Both the position numbers and the translations under genes were made by a program. The notes beneath the pieces were generated by a model that saw only the letters and a program-made list of their open reading frames with translations, was not told the DNA's origin and ran no database searches. From JAAYBF01 sp963715445 (GTDB taxonomy: Bacteria; Actinomycetota; Thermoleophilia; Solirubrobacterales; Thermoleophilaceae), in assembly GCA_963715445.1 (NCBI GenBank), contig OY970240.1, forward strand, positions 868,001 to 932,000: 64,000 nucleotides of DNA. The letters are read 5' to 3'. Below, piece after piece: positions 33,155 through 41,359 of the stretch. Each line of letters begins with the position of its first letter. The stretch's first letter is position 1.

Positions 33155-35236
33155 TCAGTCCTTCGCGTCGGGGTCGGCATCGTCGAATACTTCCTCGGCG
33201 CCGAAATCGCGCTTGAGGCGCTCCGCCAGCTCGTCCTCGCTGAGAGTCGTGGCGACCCGCTCCTCGCGCTTGCCGCCGAGCTCGAAGACGACGCCGAGCG
33301 GACGCCCGATGAGGCCGCGAATCGCGCTCATCACCACGTCGCGGTTGGCCTCGGCCTTCTTCTTGGAGAAGGCCGCGTCATCGGCGAAGTGGATCGTCAG
33401 CTCGTTGCCCTCGAGACGTGCCGGCACGGCCTCGAGGAGCAGCGCCGCGACCATCCCGTTCTGCTCGCGGATGGCCGCCACGACCGCGGGCCAGAACTCC
33501 TTCATGCGCTCGAGATCGACCGGCGGCGCGGATGGCTCAGAGGGAGCCTCCGGCTGCCCGACGGGCTCCTGCTTGGGCTGCGTCGGCTGGGCCGCAGCGG
33601 CAGCGGCGGCGCCCCTCTCGACGGCCGAGGCGGGGGCTTGCGCCGGCGAGGGCGCAGGAGGCTCAGGAGCCTGCTCGGACGCAGGGGCGGGAGCACGCTC
33701 GGGTGTAGGCGCAGGAGCGCGCTCGGGGGGCTGAGGGGGCGCAGGGCGTTCCGCGGGAACCGAGGGCTGAGGGGGCGTAGGGCGCTCCGCCGGTACGGCG
33801 GGCTGGGAGGGCACGGGACGCTCTGGAGGCGGGGCGGCCTCGGTAGGCGAAGGGACAGGGGAGCGAGTCGGCTCGGCAGGCCTCGGCGGTGCAGGCTGCG
33901 ACACCACAGGCTCGGCCGGCTGCGGCGCGGCAGGCGTAGGCGGCGCAGGGTCCACGGGCTGCGACACCACAGGCTCCACGGGCTTCGGAGCGGCAGGCTC
34001 GACGGGTCTTGCCGGAGCCGGAGCTGACGGTGGCGGTGCCTGAGCAGGCGCCGCAGGCGGCGCGTCGCTCGCTCCCGCCTGGCCGCCGAGGCGCGCTTCG
34101 AGCTGATCGATGCGGTGCATGAGCGCCTTCAGGGAGCGGTCCGCGTGGGGCTGGGTGGCCTTCAGCAGTGCCATCTCGAGCTGCAGGCGCGGCTCGGAGC
34201 CGTCCTTCACCGCTGCGAGAGCCGCGGCGAGCAGGTCGATCGCGCGGAGGATCTCCGCCTGTGACATCCGCTTGGCCTGTTCGGCGAGACGCTCCGTATG
34301 GGAGGCGGTGACCGCGAAGGAGTCGGGCACCTCCCCCATCGTCTGCACCACGTAGAGGTGGCGCAGGTGGGCGGCGAGGTCCCGCATGAACTGCGTCTCG
34401 TCGCGCCCGGATGCGCCTAGCCGCTGAACGGCGAGCAGGGCCTGGCGGGGGTCCCGGGCGGCCAATGTCTCCGCGGTGTCGAGGATCAGCCCGGCGTCTG
34501 CCACTCCCAGCGTCGCCAGCACGTCCTCCAGCGCCACCTCGTTGCCGCCGTAGGTGACCATCTGCTCGAGCGTGCCGAGCGCGTCCCGGAAGCTGCCCGC
34601 GGCCTTGCGGGCGATCATCCCGACAGCCGGGTCGGGAATCGAGATCCCCTCCTGCACGGAGACCCGCTTCAGCACGTCGGCGATCTGCTCCAGCGAGGGG
34701 CGCTGGAAGTCGAACCGGTGGCAGCGGTCGACGATCGTCGCGGGCACCTTGTGCGCCTCCGTCGTCGCGAGCACGAACACGACGTGTGCGGGCGGCTCCT
34801 CGAGCGTCTTGAGGAAGGCGTTCCACGCGGCCGTGGACAGCATGTGGGCCTCGTCGAGGATGTAGACGCGGCGGGCGCCGCCCATCGGAGAGAGCGCGAC
34901 GTTCTCGCGCAGCTCGCGGATGTCGTCGACGGAGTTGTTCGAGGCGGCGTCCATCTCGACGACGTCGAGGGACGTGCCGCTCATGATCGCGTGGCTGCTC
35001 GACGAGTTGGGGTCGAACTCCGCCGACGGGCCGCCCTCGGCGTTCAGTGCGCAGGCGAGGAGCTTCGCCATGCTCGTCTTGCCCGTTCCGCGGGAGCCGA
35101 CGAAGAGGTACGCGTGGTGCACCTTGCCCAGCCCGATCGCGTTGCGCAGGGTGCGAACCACGCTCTCCTGGCCGACCACCTCGTCGAAGGTCTTGGGGCG
35201 GTGGCGGCGGTAGAGCGAGAGCATCTGAGCCTGCAT
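33155..35236 (-). CDS. dnaX: DNA polymerase III subunit gamma/tau, zinc module cysteines lost
   Basis: A 693-residue clamp-loader ATPase. Walker A is VGSRGTGKTS (residues 47-55), Walker B and sensor are YILDEAHMLS and VLATTEAHKVP, and the arginine finger region is ATIVDRCHRFDF. In the zinc module, where E. coli DnaX has four cysteines, this protein has A66, D75, S78 and S81 at exactly the same spacing, so zinc binding there is not expected. After the three AAA domains, a proline/alanine-rich linker (about 390-560) leads to a C-terminal domain (LERMKEFWPAVVAAIREQN) of tau type. ATG 35236 or 35224 can start it. It is cotranscribed with ybaB. Confidence 0.94.
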   Translation of the reverse strand: MQAQMLSLYRRHRPKTFDEVVGQESVVRTLRNAIGLGKVHHAYLFVGSRGTGKTSMAKLLACALNAEGGPSAEFDPNSSSSHAIMSGTSLDVVEMDAASNNSVDDIRELRENVALSPMGGARRVYILDEAHMLSTAAWNAFLKTLEEPPAHVVFVLATTEAHKVPATIVDRCHRFDFQRPSLEQIADVLKRVSVQEGISIPDPAVGMIARKAAGSFRDALGTLEQMVTYGGNEVALEDVLATLGVADAGLILDTAETLAARDPRQALLAVQRLGASGRDETQFMRDLAAHLRHLYVVQTMGEVPDSFAVTASHTERLAEQAKRMSQAEILRAIDLLAAALAAVKDGSEPRLQLEMALLKATQPHADRSLKALMHRIDQLEARLGGQAGASDAPPAAPAQAPPPSAPAPARPVEPAAPKPVEPVVSQPVDPAPPTPAAPQPAEPVVSQPAPPRPAEPTRSPVPSPTEAAPPPERPVPSQPAVPAERPTPPQPSVPAERPAPPQPPERAPAPTPERAPAPASEQAPEPPAPSPAQAPASAVERGAAAAAAAQPTQPKQEPVGQPEAPSEPSAPPVDLERMKEFWPAVVAAIREQNGMVAALLLEAVPARLEGNELTIHFADDAAFSKKKAEANRDVVMSAIRGLIGRPLGVVFELGGKREERVATTLSEDELAERLKRDFGAEEVFDDADPDAKD

Positions 35237-35307
35237 CGTACCCAGGGCGCGCGTGCCGGCCGCGTGGCGCCGAGGCTGGGCCGGCGCGGTCCGCGGCAGG
35301 CGCGGCG

Positions 35308-36159
35308 TCAGTCGCCGCGGGAGCGGCGCGCGAGCTCGACCGTCGCGGCCCGAAGGCCGTCGCGCTCGGTGATCGGCTCGGCGAAGCCGACCCGTGCCAG
35401 CGCTCTTCCGCGACCGGTCTCGACGTCCAGGTCCAGGCCGTAGCGATCGGCTCTGAGGCAGGTGGCGCTGACCGCGTCGGTGTGCCCGGCGACGGCGCGC
35501 GCCATGGCGAGCAGCGCATCCGCGTGGTCCTCGTTCATGTGCCGGACCGCGTAGGCGGCCTGCGAGGCGACGGGGTCGGGCTCGGCCGCGGAGTACTTGG
35601 CGAAGCTCGTGCCGGACATGCGGCCGAATCCGCCGACCCAGCGGATCTGCTCGACGCGCAGCAGCCAGAAGGTGAAATCGTCGAAGGAGCTGAAGACGGC
35701 GGCGGAGGGAACGGCCTCCTGGTAGGCCGCTCGTGCAGCCTCGAGCTCGGCTCCGACCGGCTCCTCCACCCCGCCGGCGAAGGTCACGCGACCGGTGTCC
35801 GAGGGGTCGGCGCCCTCCTCGATGGCAGCCGATACGGCGAGGCTGGCGCGCTGGTTGGCGGCCAGGTTGCGCCCGTGAAGAGCGAGGGTGGAGACGCAGA
35901 GCACGGGTGTCCCGTCCTCGAGCAGGCCGTAGGTCACGACAGATGCCCACGGATCCCCGGCCGAGGTGAGCGAGGCGAGAGTGCCCACCGTCGTCCCGGC
36001 GGCGATCGTCCGCGCCTCCTCGGCCGCGCTCGGGCGGCGCGCGGGCTCGACTTCCACGAGCCCGGGCATGGGCATCGGGAAGTCCACCGCGGCGGAGTCG
36101 TCGGTAACCCCGTGAGGGTTCTTCGTAGGCACCTTCGCGCCGGTCGCTGCTTCAGCCAT
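35308..36159 (-). CDS. HugZ-like heme-degrading/flavin-fold protein (DUF2470 C-terminus)
   Basis: A 283-residue protein. The N-terminal split-barrel of the pyridoxamine 5'-phosphate oxidase fold covers about residues 45-190 (GTLASLTSAGDPWASVV, HGRNLAANQRASL, TFWLLRVEQIRWVGGFG). The C-terminal DUF2470 helical domain has AVRHMNEDHADALLAMARAV. This two-domain layout is that of HugZ/HutZ heme oxygenases, which open heme and release iron. It is on the minus strand, directly divergent from a collagen-like gene across two iron boxes, next to a heme transporter. Heme degradation is inferred from family and context; some relatives are flavin reductases. Confidence 0.8.
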   Translation of the reverse strand: MAEAATGAKVPTKNPHGVTDDSAAVDFPMPMPGLVEVEPARRPSAAEEARTIAAGTTVGTLASLTSAGDPWASVVTYGLLEDGTPVLCVSTLALHGRNLAANQRASLAVSAAIEEGADPSDTGRVTFAGGVEEPVGAELEAARAAYQEAVPSAAVFSSFDDFTFWLLRVEQIRWVGGFGRMSGTSFAKYSAAEPDPVASQAAYAVRHMNEDHADALLAMARAVAGHTDAVSATCLRADRYGLDLDVETGRGRALARVGFAEPITERDGLRAATVELARRSRGD

Positions 36160-36192
36160 GAGCAGGATTGATACCAGAAATCGAGTGGCCGG

Positions 36193-36206
36193 TTAGGCAA
36201 CCCTAA
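36193..36206 (-). promoter_or_regulatory. DtxR/IdeR-type iron box upstream of the HugZ-like gene
   Basis: On the minus strand this reads TTAGGGTTGCCTAA, matching the TTAGG-N4-CCTAA half-site symmetry of DtxR/IdeR operators and about 12 of the first 15 positions of the IdeR consensus. It is 33 bases upstream of the HugZ-like start and 20 bases (centre to centre, two helical turns) from the next box. Iron-loaded regulator would block transcription. Confidence 0.75.
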
Positions 36207-36212
36207 GATCTG

Positions 36213-36226
36213 TTAGGGTCGCCTAA
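36213..36226 (+). promoter_or_regulatory. DtxR/IdeR-type iron box overlapping the start region of the collagen-like gene
   Basis: TTAGGGTCGCCTAA ends two bases before the ATG at 36229. The embedded TAGGGT could be the -10 element of a nearly leaderless transcript, so a bound regulator would cover the promoter. It forms a tandem pair with the box at 36193. Confidence 0.75.
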
Positions 36227-36228
36227 CT

Positions 36229-37086
36229 ATGAATGAACTTACGCGGTACATCCGCCGTCACCACATCGCGCTTTTGGCCCTATTCGTGGCCCTTGGAGGA
36301 ACCTCATACGCAGCCGTCAGCCTGCCCAACGGCAGCGTCGGGTCTGCGCAGCTCAAGAAGGGCGCCGTCACAACCGAGAAGATCCGCAAGAACACGGTCA
36401 ACTCGGCGAAGGTCGCCAACGGATCTTTGCTTGCGAAGGACTTCAAGGTTGGCCAGCTGCCGAAGGGTGAGCGGGGCCCGGCCGGTCTCGCCGGTCCCGC
36501 CGGCCCAGTCGGTCCCGCAACCGGCGCGGCCGGCGGATCGCTGACCGGCAACTACCCGAACCCAGGCATCGCGGTGGGCGCCGTCGGGCCCGAGCAGCTC
36601 AGCGCGTTCCCGTCGGTGCGCCTGATCCGGCCGGGAGCGAGCGGAGGAGGCACGCCTCTGACGATCCCGTCGACCGCCAACGCGGTCGCCGGCGCGGCGC
36701 AGACCCTCACGTGGCCGAACAATGCCGACGATGCGGCAGTCCGCGGCTACGACAACGCCAGCATGTTCGACTTCGCCACGAGCGAGAGCAACGTCGTCGT
36801 CCCGCTGACCGGGCGCTATCTCGTGTCGGCCCAGGTCCGTTGGGCAGCGAGCGCTGTGGGCACCCGAACCCTGAACATCCACGGGCCGGCCGGCCGCATC
36901 GTCGCGTCCTCCTCACAGGTGCCGGTCGTCGAGGCGACGCAGACCAAGCAGACGGTCAGCACCGTCGCGCAGTTCACCGCCAGCGACACCGTGTTCGCAA
37001 GCGCGGGTCAGAGCTCGGGCGGCGACCTCGAGATCCAGGGGAGCCTCGAGCAGGTCAACTTCACCGTGACCTACCTCGGGCTCTAA
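36229..37086 (+). CDS. Secreted collagen-like protein with C-terminal jelly-roll-like domain
   Basis: A 285-residue exported protein. The N-terminus HHIALLALFVALGGTSYA is a signal or anchor helix shared by many secreted proteins of this bacterial group, followed by short repeats (VGSAQLKKGAVTTEKIRKN). A collagen-like tract of Gly-x-x triplets lies at about residues 81-103 (GERGPAGLAGPAGPVGPA). The C-terminal 130 residues are beta-rich (VVPLTGRYLVSAQVRWAAS, FTVTYLGL), like C1q/TNF-type trimer heads. Such proteins form trimers on the cell surface. The iron box at its start implies expression under iron limitation; the role in iron uptake is unknown. Confidence 0.8.
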   Translation: MNELTRYIRRHHIALLALFVALGGTSYAAVSLPNGSVGSAQLKKGAVTTEKIRKNTVNSAKVANGSLLAKDFKVGQLPKGERGPAGLAGPAGPVGPATGAAGGSLTGNYPNPGIAVGAVGPEQLSAFPSVRLIRPGASGGGTPLTIPSTANAVAGAAQTLTWPNNADDAAVRGYDNASMFDFATSESNVVVPLTGRYLVSAQVRWAASAVGTRTLNIHGPAGRIVASSSQVPVVEATQTKQTVSTVAQFTASDTVFASAGQSSGGDLEIQGSLEQVNFTVTYLGL

Positions 37087-37110
37087 GCCCAACGGCATAC
37101 GCCAGCTGTT

Positions 37111-37140
37111 GAGGCCGGTCCGCTCACGCGGGCCGGCCTC
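37111..37140 (+). terminator. Hairpin terminator after the collagen-like gene
   Basis: A 13-bp stem with one G-U pair (GAGGCCGGTCCGC against GCGGGCCGGCCTC) around TCAC, followed by TTGCGTTTCC. It lies 24 bases after the stop of the collagen-like gene and 46 bases before the stop of the convergent PKD gene. Confidence 0.7.
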
Positions 37141-37186
37141 TTGCGTTTCCGGGGGCGGCCGCCCAGCGGCCTGCCTCCGATATGCC

Positions 37187-38377
37187 TCAACCGAGGGTGA
37201 GGCGACGACGGCGGGTCTGACGAAGTTCCATGCCCGCACCCAGCCCCAGCAGGCCGAACATGCTGGCGATGCCCAGGGCGGCCTCCGACACACCGCCGCT
37301 GTCACCCCGGTCGTCGGCCTTCTCCTTCGGCGTCCCGTCACGAGCAGCACGGGCCGCCGACGTGAGGACCTCGGCGTTCAGCGGGGCACCGGCGGCCAGC
37401 AACGTTCCCTCGACCATCGAGCCGCCGGTGGCGATCTCCGGCGGCTGGGACTTGGGCTTCGGCTTCTTCGGGGGCGAAGGGGTGGGCGCCGGAGCCGGGG
37501 CCGCAGCAGGATCCGATGGGCCCTGCGACTGGCCGGGGCCGCTGGGCCCGTCAGAGGAGCCGCTCTCGGGAGCATCGGCATCCTTGTTGGTGCCGCCGCC
37601 GGTGCGGTTCTTCTTGCTCTTCGACGGCTCGCCCACCTGGATGATCGCCACGGGCGCCTTGTCGCTGCGAGCCGTCCCGACGATCTTCGCGGTCACCAGC
37701 ACCTGGTACTGGCCCCGCTTCCCGAAGCGGTGCGTGACGGTGGAGCGCGCGCCCTCCACCGTGCTCCCGTCATCGAAGTTCCACGCGTAGGTGTAGGTGG
37801 CCCCTTCGGGACCCCCGGTGGCGCTCGCGCGGAAGGTGACGCGTCCTCCGGGCTCGATCCGCTTGCTCTGGGGGGTCAGCGCGACCGTCAGCGGCGACTG
37901 GCTCCTCTGGGACAAGGAGAGAGTCGCGCCCAGTTGGAAGTGATCCGCGCTCGCGACCCTGCCGGAGGCGGATGGGGCGCCGAGGAACCGGCTGACGCCT
38001 GCCTGGTCGACGTAGATCACGGGCTGCTGCTCGGCATCGATCTGCTCGCGCGTCAGCCGCAGCGTCTCGCCCGTCGGTCGCACGAGCTCGATCGCGTCGT
38101 AGTTGAAGTCGGTGTTCGTCTCCTCGAGCAGCTGGGCGATCGAGACCCCGTCCCTCACCTCGATCGGCTGCGCCTCGCCGTCCACCCAGTAGGTCCCGTC
38201 GACCTGTCCCTGGACGTCATCCGTCGAGATCGTCGCGGGCGAGCCGCCTCCCGGCGGACGGATCGTCACGTCCACGCCCGCGAGCGCAGCCGGGCTCCAC
38301 GCGGCCAGCAGCACGAGGGAAAGCGCCCCAGCGCCCAACGCGCGCGAAGCCGATCGGGGGAGCCTCCGCGAGAGCAC
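37187..38377 (-). CDS. PKD-domain surface protein A (heme operon)
   Basis: A 396-residue exported membrane-anchored protein. A signal peptide (ALGAGALSLVLLAAWSPAALA) precedes an N-terminal domain (VDVTIRPPGGGSPATIST, VDGTYWVDGEAQPIEVRDGV, then LVRPTGETLRLTREQID), a PKD domain (YTYAWNFDDGSTVEGARSTV), a proline/serine linker, and a C-terminal helix (EAALGIASMFGLLGLGAGMEL) with an arginine-rich stop. It is a clear paralogue of the protein at 46976-48151, sharing domain order and the VxVRDGI/VxxLxxLL segment. GTG 38377 lies two bases after the rpsD stop, so it is cotranslated with that gene in the HtaA operon. Role probably surface ligand handling; unproven. Confidence 0.8.
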   Translation of the reverse strand: MLSRRLPRSASRALGAGALSLVLLAAWSPAALAGVDVTIRPPGGGSPATISTDDVQGQVDGTYWVDGEAQPIEVRDGVSIAQLLEETNTDFNYDAIELVRPTGETLRLTREQIDAEQQPVIYVDQAGVSRFLGAPSASGRVASADHFQLGATLSLSQRSQSPLTVALTPQSKRIEPGGRVTFRASATGGPEGATYTYAWNFDDGSTVEGARSTVTHRFGKRGQYQVLVTAKIVGTARSDKAPVAIIQVGEPSKSKKNRTGGGTNKDADAPESGSSDGPSGPGQSQGPSDPAAAPAPAPTPSPPKKPKPKSQPPEIATGGSMVEGTLLAAGAPLNAEVLTSAARAARDGTPKEKADDRGDSGGVSEAALGIASMFGLLGLGAGMELRQTRRRRLTLG

Positions 38378-38379
38378 GG

Positions 38380-39009
38380 CTAGACCCGGCTGTAGAACTC
38401 GACGGTCATCTGCTCCTCGAGCGGTGCCTGGATCTCGCCGCGGCGCGGCACCTGGAGCACACGGCCGACGAGCGCGTCGGTGTCGACCAGCAGCCACGCC
38501 GGAACACGGTCGATCAGCTCGCCGGCCTCCTGCGCGGCCGGGCGAACCGGGCTCTCGGCCCGGACCGCGATGACATCGTCCGGCGCCAGCCCGCGCGACG
38601 GGATGTCGCAGCGGCGCCCGTTCACCTCTACGTGGCGGTGAGTGACGAACTGGCGCGCCTGTGCGCGCGTCGACGCGAAGCCGAGCCGGTAGACGACGTT
38701 GTCGAGGCGCAGCTCGAGCAGCTGCAGCAGTCGCTCGCCGGTGACCCCCTCGCCGCCGCGCTGTGCCTCTTGCATGTAGTTGCGGAACTGCCGCTCGCGA
38801 ATGCCGTAGTAGTGCTTGGCGTTCTGCTTCGCCTGGAGCTGCTCGCCATAGGTGCTGGCCCGCCTGCGGAAGCCTCCACCGTGCTGGCCGGGCGGCGTGC
38901 CGCGGCGCTCGAGCGCGCCCTTGCCCGCCGAGCGACGGGCGCCCTTCAGCTCGAGGTCGACGCCGCCCCTGCGCGAGAGGCGCTCGGCCGGTCCGGTGTA
39001 CCTACCCAC
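38380..39009 (-). CDS. rpsD: Ribosomal protein S4, zinc-cysteine-free form
   Basis: A 209-residue S4 of the small ribosomal subunit, with the 16S-binding S4 domain LELRLDNVVYRLGFASTRAQ and the standard end MTVEFYSRV. The N-terminus MGRYTGPAERLSRRGGVDLE keeps the length of zinc-binding S4 proteins, but all four cysteine positions (9, 12, 26, 31 by alignment to the zinc form) are E, S, R and G. Only one cysteine remains (NGRRCDIPSRG). S4 normally sits with rpoA; here it overlaps the HtaA gene upstream by eight bases and the PKD gene follows two bases later. It is probably a second, metal-independent paralogue expressed with the iron operon; the paralogue status is inferred. Confidence 0.9.
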   Translation of the reverse strand: MGRYTGPAERLSRRGGVDLELKGARRSAGKGALERRGTPPGQHGGGFRRRASTYGEQLQAKQNAKHYYGIRERQFRNYMQEAQRGGEGVTGERLLQLLELRLDNVVYRLGFASTRAQARQFVTHRHVEVNGRRCDIPSRGLAPDDVIAVRAESPVRPAAQEAGELIDRVPAWLLVDTDALVGRVLQVPRRGEIQAPLEEQMTVEFYSRV

Positions 39010-40108
39010 GACTACGGCCCTTCCTAGCCGGACGCGCTTGCTTCGCCTTCAGAGTGGCCTTCACCGTCTCGGCGACGCGCTGGCCGTCCGCAGCCTGGAC
39101 GGCGATCTCGAGCTTGACCGTCGCCCTGCGGCCTGAGAGCGCCTTGCGGGCCGCCTTGGTGAGCTTGACCCGAAGCTTTCCGGTCACGTTGGCCGCGAGA
39201 CTCCCGGGGGCGAGCACCTTGACGCGGTAGCGCTTGCGCTTGCGCTTGATCTTGACCTTGACCGTCTTGGGCGCCGTCACGGCGCAGCGAGCAGCGCCGC
39301 AGCGCAGGGTGCCGATCCTCGCCGTGCGTCCCTTGCCGAGGACAACCGCCTTCTCCATGCCGCTGATGCTCGGAGGAATGCCCTTGGGGGGCGGTTTGGG
39401 CTTGGGAGTGGGATTGCCATCCCCGTTCCCGCCCCCATTACCTCCGTTGCCACCGTCGTCGTCGCGGCAGTTGTCGGGCCCGAAATCGTCGCCTCGGTCC
39501 GGTCGTGACTGTGGAGCGCCGATGTCGGCCGCGAGCGGGGCAAGCGGGTCAAACGGGACCCCCGCCACGTAGAAGCCGCCGAAGAGCGGCGCAGCCGCAG
39601 TGGCGAGCTTGGTCGGGACGGAGCCCCACTCGAGGCCGCTCACCGAGGAGGTGGGCGCGGGCACCGGCCCGAGGTCGGCGAGCGCGATACCGAGGCAGTG
39701 CTCCCATCCCTCCTCCACCTCCGGCTCCTTGGTGCGGATGTCCGCGTAGAGCGTCCCCGTCCCGCCCGCCAGAGCCACGCGGAGGTTCTTGAACGTCATG
39801 TCGAGCGTTCCCTCGTGACCGGTGAAGTGGACCGTCCCGTCGATCAGCAGCATGCCGACGCCCGTCTCGTCGTCATAGGGACCGCCGAGCACGTCGAAGC
39901 GGATCGCCCCGCCGGGCGTCAAGACCTCGGCGCCGTTGCTGGCGGTGTACGACCCGTTCGCGGCAGGACTGGTTATGTACTCGCGGAACGACTGCTTGAC
40001 GCCCCAGTCGAGATGACCGGAGCCGTAGTCGACCGGGGCGGCCGCCGCCGGCCCTGCCGTCGCGAGGGCCAGCCCTGCGAGCGCCGTGGCCAGGTGCCGG
40101 CTGCTCAT
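39002..40108 (-). CDS. HtaA-domain heme-binding surface protein 2
   Basis: A 368-residue exported protein. Signal peptide: HLATALAGLALATAGPAAAA. The HtaA domain starts LDWGVKQSFREYITSPAANG and runs through VHFTGHEGTLDMTFKNLRVAL to APLFGGFYVAGVPFDPL (about residues 30-190); HtaA domains bind heme through a conserved tyrosine and histidine, both of which have candidates here. A Gly/Asn-rich linker and a basic Ig-like C-terminal domain with one cysteine pair (TLRCGAARCAVTAPKTVKVK) follow. It begins 10 bases after HtaA protein 1, with which it forms part of an operon, and overlaps rpsD. Confidence 0.85.
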   Translation of the reverse strand: MSSRHLATALAGLALATAGPAAAAPVDYGSGHLDWGVKQSFREYITSPAANGSYTASNGAEVLTPGGAIRFDVLGGPYDDETGVGMLLIDGTVHFTGHEGTLDMTFKNLRVALAGGTGTLYADIRTKEPEVEEGWEHCLGIALADLGPVPAPTSSVSGLEWGSVPTKLATAAAPLFGGFYVAGVPFDPLAPLAADIGAPQSRPDRGDDFGPDNCRDDDGGNGGNGGGNGDGNPTPKPKPPPKGIPPSISGMEKAVVLGKGRTARIGTLRCGAARCAVTAPKTVKVKIKRKRKRYRVKVLAPGSLAANVTGKLRVKLTKAARKALSGRRATVKLEIAVQAADGQRVAETVKATLKAKQARPARKGRSRG

Positions 40109-40118
40109 CCGCCGTGCC

Positions 40119-41354
40119 TCATGGTGCCGTCGGGAAGGTGATCGAAACCTCGCCAAAGGGAGCGCCCGGTGGGTAGAAGCCCCCGAAGATCGAGCTCTCC
40201 GCCCCCGCTGGGAGCGTGCCAGGCATGTCCGGGAAGACATGCTGGGGCGCTGTCCCGCCGTCGGGCACCGGCGTGAGGTCGACGAGAACGCCGCGCTTGT
40301 TCGGCTGGGGCGTGTCGTCGGCTCCGTTGAAGCGGAAGATCGCCCGCGAGGCGCTCCCGTTGACCTCGATCTCGGGATCGGCAGCCGAGACGTTGATCCC
40401 GTGGCTCTTCCACTTGAACCCCACCCCTCCGCGGAAGGTCACGGCCGTCTGACCCGTGCCGGGGTCGTACCAGCCGGCGTCGAAGGGGAACTCGAACGCG
40501 TAGGTCAGCGGGGTGGTGGTGACCGCGGGACGAACCTCCTTGGGCCTGGCGATCGCCCCGTCGAAGACGCATGTCCCCTCCCCGCCGTTGATGTAGCGGA
40601 TCCAGCTCTCGCGCGGCTCCCAGACGATCGTCGCCGAGGCGATGTCGACCGCGCCGTCCGGACGCGCGAGCGGGGCGGGCTCGGTCGAGGGATCGGCGGG
40701 CGCGGCGTTCGGCGCCGGGTTGCAGGTCGCCGAGCCACCGCCGCCACCACCGGTGCCCCCACCCCCCTGCCCACCGCTCCGACCCTTGGCGATCGCGTCG
40801 ACGCCGAGGGCGCCGATGGTGCCGGCCGGCAGACCGCGCAGGTGCAAGCGAGCGCGCAGGAGCCGGGCGCCCCGGGGGGTCAGGCGCAACTTTGCCGACT
40901 CCAGTCCCACGGCCTCAAGGACCCCGTTCAGCTTCAAGTCGCCCTTGGCAGGCCGAGCCGCGAACACCGGCACGCGACGCTTTCCGACTCGCGCGCTGAC
41001 GGTGGCCTTTGCCAGGCCCAGCTTTACCTGCAACCCGCGCAGGACAACAAGTCGTCGGCCGGCCTTGAGACGCAGCCGGCCTCGCAGCTCAAGCTTCGCG
41101 ATCTTGCCGACCGCGATAGTCGCCACGGGGAAGGTCAGCCGGGCGCTGCGCTTGGTCGCGGGCTTGATGGCGCGCAGCCTCACCGAGCGATCGGCGAAGG
41201 CCCTCGCGGCCTTGCCGTTGCCGCCGACCAGCAGTGTCACCGAGGCGGAGTCGGCGGCCACCTGCGGCACCGCAGCGGCGCTAGTCACAGCGAGCGAGCC
41301 GAGCAAGGCCGACGCGACCAGGCCGAGCATGAGGATGCGAATCCTTCGCAGCAT
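40119..41354 (-). CDS. HtaA-domain heme-binding surface protein 1
   Basis: A 411-residue exported protein, first gene of the iron-box operon. Signal peptide: ILMLGLVASALLGSLAVTSAAA. The N-terminal 170 residues are a basic beta-rich domain (SVTLLVGGNGKAARAFADRS, RLTPRGARLLRARLHLRGL). After a Gly-rich linker, the C-terminal HtaA-type domain shows IVWEPRESWIRYINGGEGTC, FEFPFDAGWYDPGTGQTAV, GVGFKWKSHGINVSAADPEI and SIFGGFYPPGAPFGEVSI; the last motif matches the FGGFYxxGxPF in HtaA protein 2. It presumably takes heme at the surface and passes it to HmuT. The operator TTAGG-N4-CCTAA lies six bases upstream of its ATG. Confidence 0.83.
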   Translation of the reverse strand: MLRRIRILMLGLVASALLGSLAVTSAAAVPQVAADSASVTLLVGGNGKAARAFADRSVRLRAIKPATKRSARLTFPVATIAVGKIAKLELRGRLRLKAGRRLVVLRGLQVKLGLAKATVSARVGKRRVPVFAARPAKGDLKLNGVLEAVGLESAKLRLTPRGARLLRARLHLRGLPAGTIGALGVDAIAKGRSGGQGGGGTGGGGGGSATCNPAPNAAPADPSTEPAPLARPDGAVDIASATIVWEPRESWIRYINGGEGTCVFDGAIARPKEVRPAVTTTPLTYAFEFPFDAGWYDPGTGQTAVTFRGGVGFKWKSHGINVSAADPEIEVNGSASRAIFRFNGADDTPQPNKRGVLVDLTPVPDGGTAPQHVFPDMPGTLPAGAESSIFGGFYPPGAPFGEVSITFPTAP

Positions 41355-41359
41355 GGTAA

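Noticed and set aside
33155..35236. Programmed frameshift giving short gamma subunit of DnaX
   Set aside because: No A-rich slippery heptamer is visible in the expected region after the third AAA domain.
33155..35950. Minus-strand 931-codon frame as one gene
   Set aside because: The first 240 codons are antisense-type shadow over the HugZ-like gene; DnaX begins at the conserved MQAQMLSLYRRHRPKTF.
40700..40800. Gly-codon repeat tract in HtaA protein 1 as a tandem repeat array
   Set aside because: It is an ordinary degenerate glycine linker (GGT/GGC/GGG mix) without a repeated unit.
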